Shown piece by piece: positions 63,559 to 64,000 of a DNA stretch of 64,000 nucleotides. The notes under the pieces were generated by a model. The model was not told the DNA's origin. It saw only the letters and a program-made list of their open reading frames with translations, and searched no databases. The first letter of the stretch is position 1. The number at the start of each line of letters is the position of its first letter. A program made the translations under genes and the position numbers. The stretch comes from Rhodanobacteraceae bacterium (lineage in GTDB: Bacteria; Pseudomonadota; Gammaproteobacteria; Xanthomonadales; Ahniellaceae), in NCBI GenBank assembly GCA_016708465.1, contig JADJFT010000003.1, positions 186,001-250,000 on the forward strand, read 5' to 3'.

Positions 63559-64000
63559 ATGAAATACGCAGCTTGGGCCTGTGCCCTGATGATGGTGATG
63601 AATGGTGCCGGTGCGGCCGAGCGCGATCAGGTGATGCTGGTCCTGGATGCATCGGGATCAATGTGGGGCCAGATCGACGGCCGCAGCAAGGTTGAGATCG
63701 CGCGTGAGGCCGTGGCCGATTTGGTGAAGACGTGGAATCCCGAGGTCGATCTCGGACTGATTGCCTATGGTCATCGCCGCAAAGGTGACTGCGCCGACAT
63801 CGAAACCGTGCTGCCGGCAGGTCCGCTCCACGCCAATGACTATCTGGCCAAGGTGAATGCGCTGAATGCCAAGGGCATGACGCCATTGTCACAGGCGGTG
63901 ATCAACGCCGCCGACGCGCTCAAAGCCAGCGAGCGCAAGGCCACCGTGATTCTGGTTTCGGACGGCGAAGAAACCTGCGAACTCGATCCTTGCGCCGTCG
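63559..64000 (+). CDS. secreted VWA-domain protein (partial, 5' end)
   Basis: Signal peptide (MKYAAWACALMMVMNGAGAA) then a von Willebrand A domain from residue ~24: VMLVLDASGSMWGQIDGRSK with the DxSxS MIDAS motif, followed by GKMTPLSQAV-like (NAKGMTPLSQAVINAADALK) and TVILVSDGEETCELDPC. It extends past the window. GGAG upstream of the ATG. The intergenic 63341-63558 must hold divergent promoters with the CocE gene. Confidence 0.85.
   Translation, partial: MKYAAWACALMMVMNGAGAAERDQVMLVLDASGSMWGQIDGRSKVEIAREAVADLVKTWNPEVDLGLIAYGHRRKGDCADIETVLPAGPLHANDYLAKVNALNAKGMTPLSQAVINAADALKASERKATVILVSDGEETCELDPCAV

Overview
The window looks like a chromosomal segment of a high-GC gammaproteobacterium, probably of the Lysobacterales (Xanthomonadales). 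This is an inference from the FecI/FecR/TonB-receptor cell-surface signalling set, the divergent NtrX-type regulator, the secreted protein ending in an FANGFE-like tail, and overall gene style. No rRNA or tRNA gene was recognised. Layout: (1) 1-2452, minus strand: sigma factor, FecR and the start of a TonB receptor with an STN domain. (2) 2534-4487: an exported fusion of cyanophycinase and isoaspartyl peptidase. (3) 4.7-22.1 kb: the accessory region. (4) 22.1-31.4 kb: a purine-degradation cluster. (5) 31.4-64 kb: ordinary chromosome (dtd, lipid acyltransferase, TPR, TMEM43, radical SAM, GGDEF-EAL, amidase, NtrX, uppP, formaldehyde detoxification, glpK, M28 peptidase, SNF2 helicase, folE, recQ, CocE hydrolase, VWA protein).

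The accessory region is a tandem, same-strand array of miniature RHS toxin cassettes. Each runs (minus strand) from a repeated border into a variable C-terminal toxin domain and then a small candidate immunity gene. The border holds a hydrophobic leader, an antisense remnant of an internally deleted IS3-like integrase, and the last part of an RHS core ending in the GLYYAGARFYDP...GMDP signature. The tips differ in every unit: a Tle1/DUF2235 fragment, a TNT-like NADase, a His-rich nuclease-like tip, a zinc phospholipase C-like tip, an Stv-like domain and a GIY-YIG-like nuclease. No full-length RHS, VgrG or PAAR gene is present. An AbiE toxin-antitoxin pair and a two-gene ParB-like remnant sit inside the array between two ~390-bp direct repeats. 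The units are mosaics of a few border types, which suggests that homologous recombination between borders swaps or adds tips.

The purine cluster covers adenine to hypoxanthine, xanthine, urate, 5-hydroxyisourate, OHCU, allantoin, then allantoate to ureidoglycolate to glyoxylate plus urea. Allantoinase is not in the window. A formaldehyde module (glutathione-dependent dehydrogenase plus S-formylglutathione hydrolase) is followed by glycerol kinase.

Many otherwise recognisable genes carry one-base frameshifts (sigma factor, cyanophycinase fusion, xdhC, allA, Lgt-like, radical SAM, amidase, ntrX, frmA, several RHS units and two immunity genes), and two carry in-frame stops (radical SAM, recQ). 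I annotate these as single loci across the lesion. Consensus sequencing error is the simplest explanation, but real decay cannot be excluded from sequence alone.
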